Shown: positions 44,580-56,262, counted from the first letter of the stretch. The stretch is 64,000 nt of DNA from Prorocentrum cordatum (GCA_963575745.1 CAUYUJ010016482.1:719543-783542); one strand, 5' to 3'. The notes: generated from the sequence alone by a model not told the origin. A program made the numbers and translations.

Positions 44580-44915
44580 TCTTCCCGCAGCAGGAGTCCG
44601 CGTGTAATCCGTTGCAACAGGAATCCCTATGTATCCCGCCAGTAAAGGAGCTCAGATCTGCAATCTTCCACAAAAGAAAGCCATTTGAAATGCACCGCAA
44701 AGAAGTCCCTGTCGACCCAGCCGCGCAAGGAATCCACTTGTATTCCGCCGCAAAAGGAGTCCACGTGTAGAAATCTTGTGCGTCCCTTCGCAAAGGGCAT
44801 CTAATTCCATTCCGCCACAAAAAGGAATCTATGTGCGATTCGCCGTGGAAGGAATCCATTTGAAATCCGCCCCAGAAGGGGCCCCTCCGAAATCTGCCGC
44901 ATTTGCATCCATTCG
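44580..44915 (+). repeat. 33-bp repeat (CCGCAAAAGGAATCC orientation), about ten units
   Basis: Units such as CCGCCGCAAAAGGAGTCCAC, CCGCCACAAAAAGGAATCTA and CGCCGTGGAAGGAATCCATT, about 28-38 bp apart. Inverted relative to 37350-37520. Confidence 0.85.
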
Positions 44916-44964
44916 TCAGCGAATCGGAAAAAGAGAGAGGGGGAGATAAAGAGGAAGATCGTGA

Positions 44965-44969
44965 TATAT

Positions 44970-45016
<47 letters not shown>

Positions 45017-45170
45017 AAAAAAAAGACAGAGAGGGAGAGAGACAGAGAGAGAGAGAGAGCGAGAGAAAGAGAGAGCGAGAGCGAAGGAGAGAGAGAGAGA
45101 GAGAGCGAGGAGAGAGAGAGAGAGAGAGAAGAGAAATAGTGAGAGAGAGAGAGAGAGAGAGAGCGAGAGA

Positions 45171-45201
<31 letters not shown>

Positions 45202-45213
45202 GAGAGAGAGACA
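44965..45213. repeat. (GA)n tract
   Basis: GA dinucleotides with AAA and GC interruptions for about 250 bp. Confidence 0.97.
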
Positions 45214-45309
45214 ACACAAATATGCAACAGCATTACAACAAAGAGCGACAGATTTAACGGCACGACAAGGACATACATAAATCCGCTCGAAAGAACCGAA
45301 CGATACCTA

Positions 45310-45880
45310 GTAAGACCCCAACGGGGGCCCCTTCCCCTATGGGGCCCGCAGCTCGTGTGAGAAATTCCGAGCGGGCCATCGAAACCCTGTAACTGTCTTC
45401 AGTTTCGGGCCGCTGAGGTCTGCATATTGGGGAAGTATGAAGCAGGGGCCATTTCTACGAGTAAATACCTGGTAGCCTCGTCCGAGCTGGTCGTCGGCAA
45501 ATTTGTCATTGTCATGGGCCCGCGTGCCCGATCGGGCGGGGGCCTAGTCTGTGAGCGAAGTGCGAGGAAGTCCAAGGCGGGGCCCCCTTCCCCATGGGGC
45601 CCGCAGCTCATGTTCTCAATCCGAGGCGGGTCGTCGGATTCTTGTAATTGTTGTCGCCTGTAGGCCCCTGAGGCCGGAAGTATCAGACAGGGGCCTCATT
45701 GGTGAGCGAATTGCAGGGAAGTCTCAGACGGGGGCCCCCTCGTGATGGGGCCTGCACATCACATTCGGATCCGAGGTGGGTCGTCGGACTCCTGCAATTG
45801 TCGCCAATGTGAGCCCTTGGGGCCTGAGCATGGCGGAAGTTTGAGCTGGGGGCCTCGTCTGCGAGTGAAGTTGCCTTCCG
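45310..45880 (+). repeat. 150-165-bp satellite, cluster 1
   Basis: Units carry GTGAGCGAATTGCAGGGAAG, CCCATGGGGCCCGCAGCTC, ATCCGAGGCGGGTCGTCGGA and CTCCTGCAATTGTCG. Anchors are near 45563 and 45713 plus a partial first unit. Confidence 0.85.
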
Positions 45881-46500
45881 GGGCGCGCGGGGGAACGAGG
45901 CGAGGCGCGCTGCTTCTTTGGGTCGCGCCCCCGCACGCGCCCTCTCGGACGCGCGGAGGCATGAGAGGAGTCGGCGCGGAGGAGCGTGGAAGAAGGAGTT
46001 CTGAAGGAGTTGAGAGGAGCGCGGAGGAGTTGAGAGGAGCGCGGAGGAGTCCGGCCCCCTTTTTCATCTGGGTACTTTTCATGTCAGACGCGAGCCGCTG
46101 GCCTCGTCAGCTGCGCGAGCCTATGGCCAGCAGTTTTCGCAGTGTGTCTGTTGTTTTTTTTGACGCGGGCCCCTGGCCTCGCCCGCTGCAGGGGCCCCAG
46201 GCCGGCAGCTCTGCTGCGAAAACAGATTTATTGTTGCAGCTGCCTTTTTGCTGGCGCTGCTGGATCCGCGTGGGTGACGGAGGCGGTTATTTTTCATATT
46301 GGCCGAGAGGGTTCTCATGCGGGGTCCCACCGTGGGAGTGCTTATTGCCCACATCCAAAGTGGGGGTCTTGTGATCTCTGGGCACCCCGCGCAGCCTTCT
46401 CGCACCCTCTTCTCTTCGCACCCGCTCCTCCTATCATCATCGTCATCATCGTCGTGAGCACCATCGCCATCAATCATGGTTTTATTTAATCGCTTCGCTC
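45881..46500. other. Unannotated spacer with a short duplication
   Basis: GAGTTGAGAGGAGCGCGGAG occurs at 46008 and 46029. GACGCGAGCCGCTGGCCTCG (46086) and GACGCGGGCCCCTGGCCTCG (46160) are related. No gene recognised. Confidence 0.4.
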
Positions 46501-46549
46501 ATTCCGCCGGCCCATACAGTCTCATGTCTGCCGTTTGCCCGAGGGCTTG

Positions 46550-47285
46550 GTGTCAATGCGGCGCTTTGGGGGTTCCTGGGGCCGCTTGGGGGACTCCTGG
46601 GGCGCTCGGGGGGGCATTTGGGGGGCCTCCTGGGGCCGCTTGGGGGACTCTTGGGGGCCTCCTGAGGGCCTCGTGGGGGCCTCTTGGGGCCTCTTGGGAC
46701 CTCTCAGGGGCCTCTGGGGTCCTCCTGGGGGCTTCTTGGGGCCGAGGGCTGGACATGTTGTGTCGCGTTCCCCCCCTGGGGCCGCTCTTGGGGCGTTCTT
46801 GGGGCCCTCTTGGGCCGTCTTGGGGCCCTCTGGGGCCGTTTTGGGGCCATCTTGGCTCGTCGTAAGGCCCTTGTGGGGGGCTCTTGGGCACTCTTGAAGC
46901 GGGTTTGGGGGCCTCTTGGGCCGTCGTCGGGCGTTGGAAAGCGGAAAGGGTGGGAATACTAAAATCTCACCAAAACCTAGGGAAAATCAATGAATTTTGC
47001 CTATTGGGGCCCTCTTGGGAGTGCTCTTGGAGGCCTCCTGGGGCGTTTGGGGGCCATATGGAGCGTCTTGGAGCGATCTTGTGGCATCTCGGAGCCCTCT
47101 TGTAGCATCTTGGGAGCGTTTTGGGGCGTCTGGAGGCTCTCTGGAGGACCTCGAGGGCGGCACCCAGGAGGGAAAACATCTCTGACGGGAACCTCCCGGG
47201 ACCCTCCCGGGAGTCTCCCGGGACCCTGCCGGGGTACTTTTCGTGGGGAGACCCCCAGGGGCCGCCCCGCGCGCGCGAAGAAGAA
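46550..47285 (+). repeat. GGGGCCTCTTGG element, + copy
   Basis: GGGGGCCTCTTGGGGCC-type 12-15-bp units, first island near 46738-46775 (GGGCTGGACATGTTGTGTCG), A-rich island 46935-47000 (GAAAGCGGAAA, GGGAAAATCAATGAATTT), more units to 47150, then a CCCGGGACCCTC run (47195-47240). Poly LGPSWGPLG frames are artefacts of the unit. Confidence 0.78.
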
Positions 47286-47289
47286 AATT

Positions 47290-47750
47290 GTAAAGCAGTC
47301 ACCGGAGATCTTAGCACGCCTCTGGCCCGTTGGGCCGGCGAATTCACCATCATCATCGCTACCACTTCCCATCAGCACCATCAAGCCTCATCGTCGTCCA
47401 CTCGCTCACTCACACTCATTCGATCACCCTCGTTCACTCATAACATACTCACTTACTCTGCGAGAGAGGCCGTGATGACGGTCTCTGTGAAAGACGGTCT
47501 CTCTGGCCTCTTCGCACTTGACTTACCCGCGCGTTCACGTCGCCATCGCACTCTCACTCGGCCACTCCCATTCACGCATGACTTGCTAATTCCCCCACTC
47601 GCTCACTCATTTCTCCCGGGCGGTTCTTGTGCGCATTCAATCATTCACATGCCGTCATCGCCGCGCGCCTCATTCTCATCATCATCATCATCATCATTCA
47701 CGTCGGCATAATCCTCCTCCTGCTCATCGTCATCACTGGCCTGCGTGCAA
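47290..47750. other. Spacer with CACTCA-rich sequence
   Basis: CACTCGCTCACTCACACTCA words at 47399-47460 and a (TCA)n at 47673-47698. No gene recognised. Confidence 0.45.
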
Positions 47751-48550
47751 TCTCGGGCGGGGGCCTCGCCTGTGAGTGAATTGCAAAGAAGTCGCAGGCG
47801 GGGGCCCCCTCCTTATGGGGCCCGCACGTCGCGATTGTAATCCGAGCGGGCCATCATAACCCCGTAACCGCTCACGTTTTCTGGGCCCCTGAGGCCTGAA
47901 TATGGGGGAGGCGTCGGGCGGGGGACTCGTATGCGAGTGAATTGCGTGGAAGTCTCGGGCGGGGGCCACCCCTCCACGGGGCCCGCAGCTCGTGTTTGTG
48001 TTTCCGAACGAGTCATCGGACAACTTATAACCGTCGTCATTTTGGGGCCCCTGAGGGTCGGGCGCGGGGGAAGAGCCAGGCGGGGCCCTCGTCTGTTAGT
48101 GGTTAGTGTGTTGCGAGGAAGTCTCAGGCCGGAGTCTCCCCCTATGGGGCCCGCAGCTCGCGTGTGTAATCCGACCGGATCAACGGAAAACCTGCGTCTG
48201 TCGGGGGCCCGATCAGGCGGCGGCCTAGTCTGTGAGCGAAGTGCGAGGAAGTCCCAGGCGGGCGCCCCCCCCTGGGGCCCGCAGCTCGCGTTTGCAATCC
48301 GAGCAGGTCACTGGAGACTTGCATTTGTCGTCACTTCTGGGCTCCCCAGACTTGAATCTGGAGGAAGTATCAGGCGGCATCCTCGTCTGTGAATGAATTG
48401 CAAGGATGTCCCAGACGGGGACCTCCGCCCAACGGGGCCCGCAGCTCATTTTCGAAATCCGAGGCGGGTCATCGGACTCTTGTAATTGTCGTCATTTTCA
48501 GGCTCCTGGGGCCTGGGCGTGGAGGAAGTTTCAGGCGAGAGCTTCGTCTG
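47751..48550 (+). repeat. 150-165-bp satellite, cluster 2, about five units
   Basis: Same unit as cluster 1, anchors near 47783, 47943, 48111, 48241 and 48400. The 46.5-47.3 kb element lies between the two clusters. Confidence 0.88.
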
Positions 48551-48551
48551 T

Positions 48552-49830
48552 GCGCGCCCCCATCGCGTCGCGCCTCAGCGGTCTCCTGCGGTTGAAGCCC
48601 GCGGGCAGCATCGGCTTCCTGACGGGCGTGAACGGATTCCTGGACGACGGGTCGCGCAAGTACGCGGAGCCGCCAACGGTTGAGATTCAGCGCGCCATCA
48701 AGGTCTTCTTTCAGATCCCCTGCGTGTTCGAGCTGAAGGGCGCGAAGTGCTTCGAGCCCCGGGGCCCTTGATCACGTTCTTGGGCTGTGCGCGCGAGGGC
48801 GAGCCCCTCCCGCCAGAGGCCTGGCCCGCCTGGGGAACGACGTTGCCCTCGGACAACCGCGGCGCCCTGGGCCCTCGGCACCGGCGCGAGAATTTTCGGC
48901 TCGGCCGCGGCACGGGCATCAACTGGGAGGCGCTGGCGAGGTGTATCAACGCGCGCGCTCGTCGCGACGCACGGCGTCTGGGCGCGACCCTCACCTCGCG
49001 CTGGCCGCGGGCGAGTGCAGCGCGATTTAGCGCGATCTTGGCGCGGGCCGGCGCCTCCTGAACGCCCCGAACACGCGCGAAACGGGGGGCGCCCACGGCG
49101 TCTTACTGGCCCGCGTCGGCATGGAGGTGCGATTCACCGTGGCGCAGGAAGAGCAGAAGAAGAAGTTGGTGCTCGTGCGGGAGCATCGTGCCACCGTCGC
49201 GCCCTTCGAGTTCAACGAGTGCTCGCCAGGCCAGCTCTTTCGCACCCACTTCCTACCGCAGGGGATCTTGCCGCAGGTGCACGGCTTCAATGATTCAAGG
49301 AGTCTTCGATCTACAAGGGCGTCGCCGATCGGCTGCGACGCAGCGCCGAAGGCGCCGACGACGACGGCCAGGCCGAGGCGCCGACGTGGAGCTCGCTGAT
49401 GTTCAGGCCCAACGAGCAGGAGCTCACGCGGCGAAGCTCGGGGCCGCGCGCCGCGCGCCGCTCGGGTTCACCATGGCGCACGCGCCCCGCCTGATTTCCG
49501 CGCTGTCGCAGGGCTAGACGCCGCGCAGGGGCTTCGCTATCGGCTGCGCGAGGGGCGAGGGCGCTGGCCTCGCGGACATGTTGGGCGACCAGTGGTGGCT
49601 GCGCCTCGACGCCGCGTTTCCCCGCGCCGCGTGCGCGCGGAAAGCGCTGATCCTGCGGCCGCCTACGCGAGTGTTCCTGGGGCGCGGGCCGCCGGCACCC
49701 TTGCGGGAGGCGCTCCTGGATTTCGACATCAGAACGGAGAGCTCCAGGACAGTGGCGGAGCAGCTCGCGGCAGAGCTGGGCGTCGTGCGGCCCCCCGCCC
49801 GAGCGCGGCGGCGCCCCGCTCGAAGCCCGC
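48552..49830 (+). pseudogene. Decayed protein gene of unknown family (WWL family, locus C)
   Basis: Coding-like pieces occur in order but in changing frames: LKPAGSIGFLTGVNGFLDDG (48591), VFELKGAKCFEPRGP (about 48727), GTGINWEALARCINARARR (about 48913), GGAHGVLLARVGMEVRFTVA (about 49085), FEFNECSPGQLFRTHFLPQG (about 49205), SIYKGVADRLRRSAEG (about 49308), LMFRPNEQELTRR (about 49400) and DQWWLRLDAAFPRA (about 49588). Frame changes may be indels or unspliced short introns. Related WWL pieces occur at 50.87 and 52.85 kb. No known domain recognised. Confidence 0.45.
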
Positions 49831-50359
49831 GGGGTTGCCCCGACGGCATGGACTCGCGCGCGAAGGGCTCGCGGGGCAGCCCCGGCGGCCGGGCCCGCGG
49901 GTTTGCCCCAAGGGCTACGGCGCAATGTGGCCATTGGAGATTGCGCCCGCGCCGGCCGAAGCAGCGACGGCGCCGAGGAAAAAAGAGGCGCGTGCTCGCG
50001 CAACAGAATGGGGAGGAGGTGGCGGAGGTTGATTTTCCATATAGAGAGGAGAGGAGAGGACGACGCAGGGGGCGGGAGGCGAGCCCGCGCCAGCGCGAGG
50101 AGGAGAAAGGCGCAGAGGCGACAGCAAGAACGACTCGACGATCACAAGGACGACTATGAGGGTTATTCCCAGAAAAGCCGAGGGGATTATCATCGGGGTC
50201 CGACCGTCTGAGTAATTCAGTTTTTTTCTGGTCCGAACTATTTTGCGGCGTTGGATCTTCGCGTTTAAGAGACGGTCCCTGCGTCCGTCTCCTCCTCCTC
50301 CTCGCCTCTCCTCTTCTCCTTCCTATTCCTCTTCCCCCTCCTCTCTTCTCTCGTCGCCC
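49831..50359. other. Spacer and satellite leader
   Basis: GC-rich to 50160, then the leader (GGTCCGAACTATTTTGCGGC, GTTGGATCTTCGCGTTT, short (CTC)n) that also precedes the satellite at 52.05 and 34.4 kb. Confidence 0.55.
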
Positions 50360-50845
50360 TCTCACTTTGGCGCGCCCCTCGTGATTTGCGTGGCCCCGTA
50401 TGGGGGCTCCGCTTGAGGTCCCAGTGGCGCAGTTCGCATGGCCCGCATGGCGGCGCCGCGCCATGTTGGCACGCTCCTCGCGCGTCTCGCGGCCCCCAGG
50501 GATTTCCACCTAAGGGCCCAGTGGCGCATTTCGCATGGCGGCGCCGCCCCGTTTTGGCGCGCCCCCCGCGCGATTCGCGGCCCCATAGGGGGCCCCACCT
50601 CAGGCCCCAGTGGTGTAAGTCGCACGGCGGCGCCGCCCCGTTCTACCATGCACTTAACGCGTTTCGTGGCCCCATAGGGAGATCCACCTAGGTTCCCAGC
50701 GGCGCAGTTCGCATGGCGGCGCCGCCCCGTTTTGGCACGCATCTCACGCGCTTCGCGGCCACAGGGAGCTCCATCAAAGGTCCCAGTGGCGCAGTTCGCA
50801 CGGCGGCGCCGCCCCACTGCGGCACGCCCCTCGCGCTTTTCGCGG
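50360..50845 (+). repeat. 90-bp satellite family, about five units
   Basis: Well-kept units: TTTTGGCGCGCCCCTCGCGC, TTCGCGGCCCCATAGGGGGC, TCCACCTCAGGCCCCAGTGG, CGCAGTTCGCATGGCGGCGC. Unit length is 88-92 bp. Confidence 0.9.
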
Positions 50846-50849
50846 CGCG

Positions 50850-51100
50850 CGGTCGGGGGCGGCGCGGGGGGGGGGCGACGACTCGCGGCTGGAGGTCCGC
50901 GCGCTGCTCTCGCGCGCCACCCGCTGCGGGGCATCCTGCCCACGCGGGCGCCGCTCATCGAGTCCTTCCCGGCGGGGCCGCCGGAGGGCTTGCGGAATCA
51001 GCCGGGGCAGTTCGCGGCGCGCGCGAAGCTGCGCAGGAGGGGGGCGGCGGCCCTCGCCGGGGAGCTGGGCTTCTTTGAGTTTATCCGCGAGGCTTGACCT
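50850..51100 (+). pseudogene. WWL-family fragment, locus A
   Basis: LEVRALLSRATRC (about 50889) is followed, after a frameshift, by GILPTRAPLIESFPAGPPEG (about 50939), then RRGAAALAGELGFFEFIREA to the stop near 51097. It parallels locus B and, more distantly, locus C. Confidence 0.5.
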
Positions 51101-52050
51101 GAGGAGCGGCCCGTCCGAGCCGCGCCTTCGCTCGACTGCCCGACCGTTTGGCCTCGCGCCGCGGGCGACCCGCGCGAGCCGCTGGGGCCCTCCAGCGCGC
51201 GTCGCGGGAACTCCGCACGGCGCTCTGCCCGGCGCCTCGCTCGCCCGTCGTCGCTCTGCCCAGCGGTCAGATCCTTGCCCGCCATCAGCCAGCCAGCTAG
51301 CCCTCTGTGCTCCGCGCCGCGGACGACCCGCGCGCGTCGCTGGGGCCCTCTCTGGGCGACCAGCGCGCGTCGCGTGAATTCCGCGCGGCGCTCTGCCCAG
51401 CGCTTCGCTCGCCCGTCGCCGCTCTGCCCCGCGGCCGGATCCCCTCCCCCCGTCAGCCAGCCAGCTAGCTTTCTGTGTTCTGCGCAGTGGACGACTCGCG
51501 CGCGTCGCCGGGGCCTTCGGGGCGACCCGCGCGCGTCGCGGGGGCTTCGCGCCGCGCTGCGTCTGCAGCCCTGGACCTTGGAGCGCTGGGGCAAAAAGGA
51601 AGAAAAACAAAGGAAGGAAGGGGGCGCGATTCTCGCGAGGGGCGCGCCGACATGGGCGTCGCGGCGCAGGGGCGCTGCCATCGGGTTCTCCGGAGGAGCC
51701 CCCTGTGGCGGCCGCGCCCAGTGCCGCGAGTACCCAGGGCCAGGCATGCCCAAACCGTTCACAATCGTATACATTTACACCGTGTGTAGCCGCGCTCGCA
51801 TTCATGCAAATAGATTCACTCGCGCGCAGACCCATTCACATTCGGACTCTCGCGCGCTCAGACTCACCCGCGCTCAGTCTCTCGTGCTCAGACCTATCGT
51901 CTTTGCTCGTGCTGCGTGCCCCCACGCATTGCGGCGCGCCCCGCGCGCGGTTCGCGGCCCCTACGGGGGCGCCGCCGAAGACGATGTCCACAGTTGCGAT
52001 ATTCACAACTGCAGGTTGTTGGGTCTTGCGCCAAGCAAGGATTATCACGC
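51101..52050 (+). repeat. Unit A of a composite repeat (GCGCGTCGCTGGGGCC sub-repeats)
   Basis: GACCCGCGCGCGTCGCTGGG, CTCGCTCGCCCGTCGTCGCT and CAGCCAGCCAGCTAG recur about every 180 bp (51180-51550). Sequence from 51590 to 51790 (GGCGCGATTCTCGCGAGGGG, CAAACCGTTCACA) and 51930-52050 recurs in unit B. Confidence 0.75.
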
Positions 52051-52735
52051 GTGGTTTTTCTGAACCGTCCTGTGGCGTTGGGTCTTCGTTTTGGAGAGAT
52101 TGTGCCCCGCGTTGTCCTCTCCTCTTCTCGTCTCCTCTTCTCCTACCCTTCTCATGTTCCCCCTCCTCTCTCCTCTCGTCGCCCTCGCACTTCGGCGCGC
52201 CCCTCGCGCGTTTCGCGGCCCCGTAGGGGGCCTCGCGCAAGGCCCCAGCGGCGCAGTTCGCACGGCGGCGCCGCGCCATGTTGGCACGCCGCTCACGCGC
52301 TTCGCGGCCCCATAGGGGGCTCCATTTCAGGTTCCAGTGGCGTTGTGCGCATGGCGGCGCCGCCCCGTTGAGGCGCGCCCCTCGCGCGTTTCGCGGCCCC
52401 GTGGGGCTCCACCATCGGTCCCAGTGGCGATCTGCGCATTGCGGCGCCGCTCCATTAAGGCGCGCCCCTCGCGCATTCTCGCGGCCCCATGGGGGGCTCC
52501 ACCATGGCGGCGCCGCCCCATTGAGGCGCGTCCCTCACGCGTTTTCGCGGCCCCATGGGGGGCTCCACCATGGCGGCGCCGCCCCATTGAGGCGCGCCCC
52601 TCACGCGTTTTCGCGGCCCCTTAAGGAGCTCCACCTAAGGCCCCGGTGGCGCAGTTGTCGCGGCGGCGCTGCCCCATTGAGGCGCGCCCCATCACGCGCT
52701 TCGCGGGCCCATGTGGAGCTCCAGACCTTCCTTCG
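52051..52735 (+). repeat. Leader plus 90-bp satellite, about six units
   Basis: The leader (52051-52185) matches 50.2-50.36 kb. Satellite units carry GGCGCGCCCCTCGCGC, GCGGCCCCATGGGGGGCTCC and ATGGCGGCGCCGCCCC. Two 65-bp shortened units (52500-52620) are almost identical. Confidence 0.88.
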
Positions 52736-52739
52736 GGCC

Positions 52740-53760
52740 TTGGGCCGTCCGTCGGTTGTCCAGCGCGATGCCCCCTCGGTCGACGTCGCCCAGGCGCGAT
52801 CCCGGACTGCGGCCGCCACGAGGTCGGGAACGGCGCGGAGGAGGACGACGTTTGGTGGCTGGAGCTCGACGCGCTGCTCTCGCGCGCAACCCGCCACGAG
52901 GACATCGTGCCCATGCGGGCGCCGCGCATCGAGTTCTCCCAGAAAGGGCCGCCGCGGGGGCTCGCGGGGCGGCTGGGGCAGGAGGGGGGCGGCGGCCCTC
53001 GCCAGGGAGCTGGGTTTCACTGAGTTCATCCGCCCCGAGCCGCGCCATCTTTCGACTGCCCAGCGGTTCGGCTCCGCGCCGCGGAGACCTGCGCGCGCAC
53101 CTGGGGCCCTCTCGGAGCGACCAGCGCGCAACGCGGGAACCCTGCGCGGCGCTTTGCCTGGAATCTCGCTCGCCCGCCGTCGCTCTGCCCGGCGGCCTGG
53201 TCCTTGCCCGCCATCAGCCAGCCAGCTAGCTATCGTTGCTTCGCGCAGCGGACGACCCGCGCGCGTCGCTGGGACCCCCTTTGGGGCGACAGGCGCGCGT
53301 CGCGGGAGCTCCGCGTTGCGCTGCGCTCGCAGCCCTAGGCCCTGGAACGCAGGGGCAAAGAGGGAGAACAACAAGGGAAGGAAGCGGGCGCGATTCTCGT
53401 GAGGGGCGCGCCGACATGGGCTTCGCGGCGCGCGGGCGCCGCCGTCGGTTTTTTTTTTGGGGGGGGGCCTTGTGGCAGCCGCGCTCAGCGCCGCGAGTAC
53501 TCAGCGCCAAGCGTGCCCAAACCGTTCACATTCATACACATTGGCATTCGGTGCAGCCGTGCTTGCATTCTTGCAAATGAGATTCATTCGCGCGCAGACT
53601 CGCGCTCAGATTCGCCCGCGCTCAGACTTTCGTATTCAGACCTATCGTCTTCGTGCGCGCTGTGTACCCCGCCACAAATTTCGGCGCGCCTCTCATGCGG
53701 TTCGTGGCCCCAATGGGAGCGCGACCGAAGACGATCATCACAGCTGCGATCGCTACAGTT
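52740..53760 (+). repeat. Unit B of the composite repeat with WWL fragment
   Basis: WWLELDALLSRATRHEDI at about 52852-52908 and PMRAPRIEFSQKGPPRGL after it lie in one frame. Next come AAALARELGFTEFIR (about 52991, other frame), the GCGCGTCGCTGGGACC stretch (53080-53300), CAGCCAGCCAGCTAG, the GATTCTCGTGAGGGGCGCGC block and CAAACCGTTCACA. The order is the same as in unit A. Confidence 0.75.
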
Positions 53761-54017
53761 GCATATGTTTGGGTCCTTCGCCAGGCTATTGCATATCAAA
53801 ATGTTGTCGCACATGTTTTATCACACTTGTGGTGTATCACATTTGTTGCTTTACATGTGCTCGGTGCGTCGAAGGCACCAGGCTACGGGTTCGGTCTGCG
53901 TCGTGTCCAGCTTGCGACGTCCCTCCCCGCGCGCTGCGCACGCGACCTGGCGGCGCCGTTTCGCGCGGGTTGCCATGCGTGCCCACGGGGGCCACGAAAC
54001 AATTGTCGACGCTTTTC

Positions 54018-54227
54018 AGATGGGGTCCGAGGAGATGGGGTCGGAGGATCGCGCCGCATCGCCGATGCATCGCCGATGCGGGTCGATGTGGAACCCGATT
54101 TTCTCCACGCCGACGGTGCGGACACATCGCCGACGTCGCGGATGCATCGCCGATGTATCGCTGATGTATCGGTGATGCATCGGTGATGCGGCGCGATCCC
54201 CCGTCCCAACTTACTCGGACCCCATCT
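54018..54227. mobile_element. MITE-like element, GATCGCGCCGCATC family, copy 1 (210 bp)
   Basis: Ends are a perfect 14-bp inverted repeat, AGATGGGGTCCGAG at 54018-54031 and its complement at 54214-54227. Further in, a 33-bp block starting GGATCGCGCCGCATC pairs with its partner with two mismatches. The interior has GCATCGCCGAT words and CCGATTTTCTCCACGCCGAC. No ORF and no clear target duplication. Confidence 0.85.
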
Positions 54228-54239
54228 AGGAGGCCTCTA

Positions 54240-54915
54240 AATACCCTCGTTATCATTGTGTTTGGGCCCTCCTCCTGGGAACGTTCCTGGGATTTTTGCT
54301 GGGTTTTTTTCTCGGGGGCGGCAAAACAGGGAGGTGGTGAGTAAGGGGGGGAGATCCTGGCGGGGTCCATGATATCTCCACGGATTTCGTCGTCCTTCTT
54401 CTTACTTCAATGCGTTCCTGGCTACCCTGGGCCGCGAACATGCCGCCGGCCATGATTTGCGCCCCCTCTTTTTGACGCCCCCGACGTTTGGCCTTCGGTG
54501 AAGGGCCTCATGTTCTCGATCCGCAGTTCTCGTGGCCCTTTTTCGACAGCCTTCCGCGGTTGTGCGGTTCGTGGGCCTGTGTAGTGTGAAAGCCGCGCTG
54601 TATGAGGGCGGTGCTATGCCCGGATCGGGTTGTGGTGGTTGTGCTGCGTTTGGGGGGTAGTGCGTGGGTCAGGTGCTGTGCGGGTGTTGCGCTGTGCGGG
54701 GCTTGTGCAGTGATGTCGCCACCGTGTGGCTCTGCTGCACTGGGACAGAGCCCGAGTCCCCTCTGCAGAAGCAGAGACCCGTGTCGAGCAATAGAGTCTT
54801 CTGGGGTGGGAGAGGCAGCGGACGGGGGATGGGAGAGGAGGGTCGGGGCCCTGAACCGGGCGACACCGCCCAGCTTGAAAGAGTTGCAATTCCTGGGTTT
54901 CAGGGGCTGTAGATG
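54240..54915. other. Unannotated spacer
   Basis: No repeat or gene recognised. Short open frames on both strands are weak. Confidence 0.3.
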
Positions 54916-54919
54916 ACGA

Positions 54920-55690
54920 GGGCCGAGGAGGAGGAGGAGGAGGAGGAGGAGGAGGAGGCTTGCGGGGATTGAGCTGGAGAGGCGGTGGATGCAGGCCTGA
55001 GCTGGAGCGAGTCGCGAAATCGGATCGGGTCGGAAATAGATCGGGGATCGCCAGCAGATCGTCGTCCCGAAAACGATCGGAATCGGATCGCCGCGCCTGG
55101 CCTCCAACCGGCCGGGGCCGATGCCAGTGAGTCGAGCCGGCTCGGACCGAATCGGAGATCGTTTGAGATGTTCGGGCGTGTCACGAGTGTTGCCCAGCCC
55201 CCCCCCCGCCGCGGGTCGCGGTAACAATCGTGCGCAGGGGGAGGGCCTGGATCCCGCGGCCACGTGCTGGTGCTTGCGCGCATACCTGCGGCGACCGCCA
55301 CGCGCCCCCGCCCCGACGTGCCCCGACCCGCTCGAGTGCTGCCCTTGCCCAGCCCCGTCCCTCGAGTCACGACCCCGAGCGGGATGGTGACACAACAGCC
55401 TCTCGGAATCGCGGCCCCAGCTGGTGAGGCGCAGCGCATCGAATCGGTGCCGTGGGCGGCCCGGGGGGGGCGGCAGGAGCGCGGCGGGCGTGCCCCGGCA
55501 GGCGCGGGTCCACGAGCTCTCGAGCGCGGGCCAGCGGCGGCAGATGAACGTCTCCGAGAACTTCCCGAACGACAAGGGCTGCGTCATATCCCCAGACAGT
55601 TCGGGGTGCGCCAGGGACGGAAGGATCAGGAGGAGGAGGAGGAGGAGGAGGAGGAGGAGGAGGAGGAGGAGGAGGAGGAGGGATCCAGAC
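54920..55690. other. Spacer with two (GGA)n runs and a weak ORF
   Basis: (GGA)n at 54920-54957 and 55626-55680. One + frame (55424-55690) includes MNVSENFPNDKGCVISPDSS (about 55541), coding-like but short and running into the microsatellite. It could be an exon; unassigned. Confidence 0.35.
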
Positions 55691-56160
55691 CCCTCGCGTC
55701 GTGGAAAAATCACGGCGGACGTGTTTTCTGTAGTTTCGGTCTCCGGGTGTTCTGTCCTGGCTCACGGGCTGTTAAAATTGGCTCGGGCTGAAAAAAGTTT
55801 GTCTAGGGGCCAGGGGCTGAGGCCTTTGGGGGCCATTCTTGTGAAAGGTCATGGCATCGGGGGCCTGGGGATGTGTGCGCCACGTCTCCTGAGATCTGCT
55901 GGTTGCCACTGCTCCCTACCAGGCGTTTTCGCCCAGTTCCGGACCGGGGGGCCCTCACAAGTCGATCCGGCTCGACATGTACTTCTGGTTGGTGGCTGGA
56001 CGGAGCTGGGACGACGATGCATCCGTTTCAGGGGGTTCTGGAACGAGCGTTCCGGAACGCTCTGAGAAGGCCGCGGCGCGAGACATCCCCCAGAGCCGTC
56101 GAATCTCATATATGTGTTGGGGGTTTATCTTCACCCAATGTGATCCTTGTCCTGGTTCGT
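55691..56160. other. Unannotated spacer
   Basis: A GTTCCGGAACGC palindrome near 56046; otherwise nothing recognised. Confidence 0.3.
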
Positions 56161-56164
56161 CTTA

Positions 56165-56262
56165 CGTTCGGACCGAGGTATCAGATCGAGGTCGGTTCGG
56201 GAGGGTACCCTAGTGTTTTTCGTTCTTGTTGGATGCTCTTGTGCGTCCTGGGGAGGGGGTAC
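56165..56262 (+). repeat. Dispersed repeat, copy 2 (GGACCGAGGTAT family)
   Basis: GGACCGAGGTATCAGATCGA, GGTTCGGGAGGGT and CTTGTTGGATGCTCTTGTG parallel 21045-21150. Confidence 0.65.
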
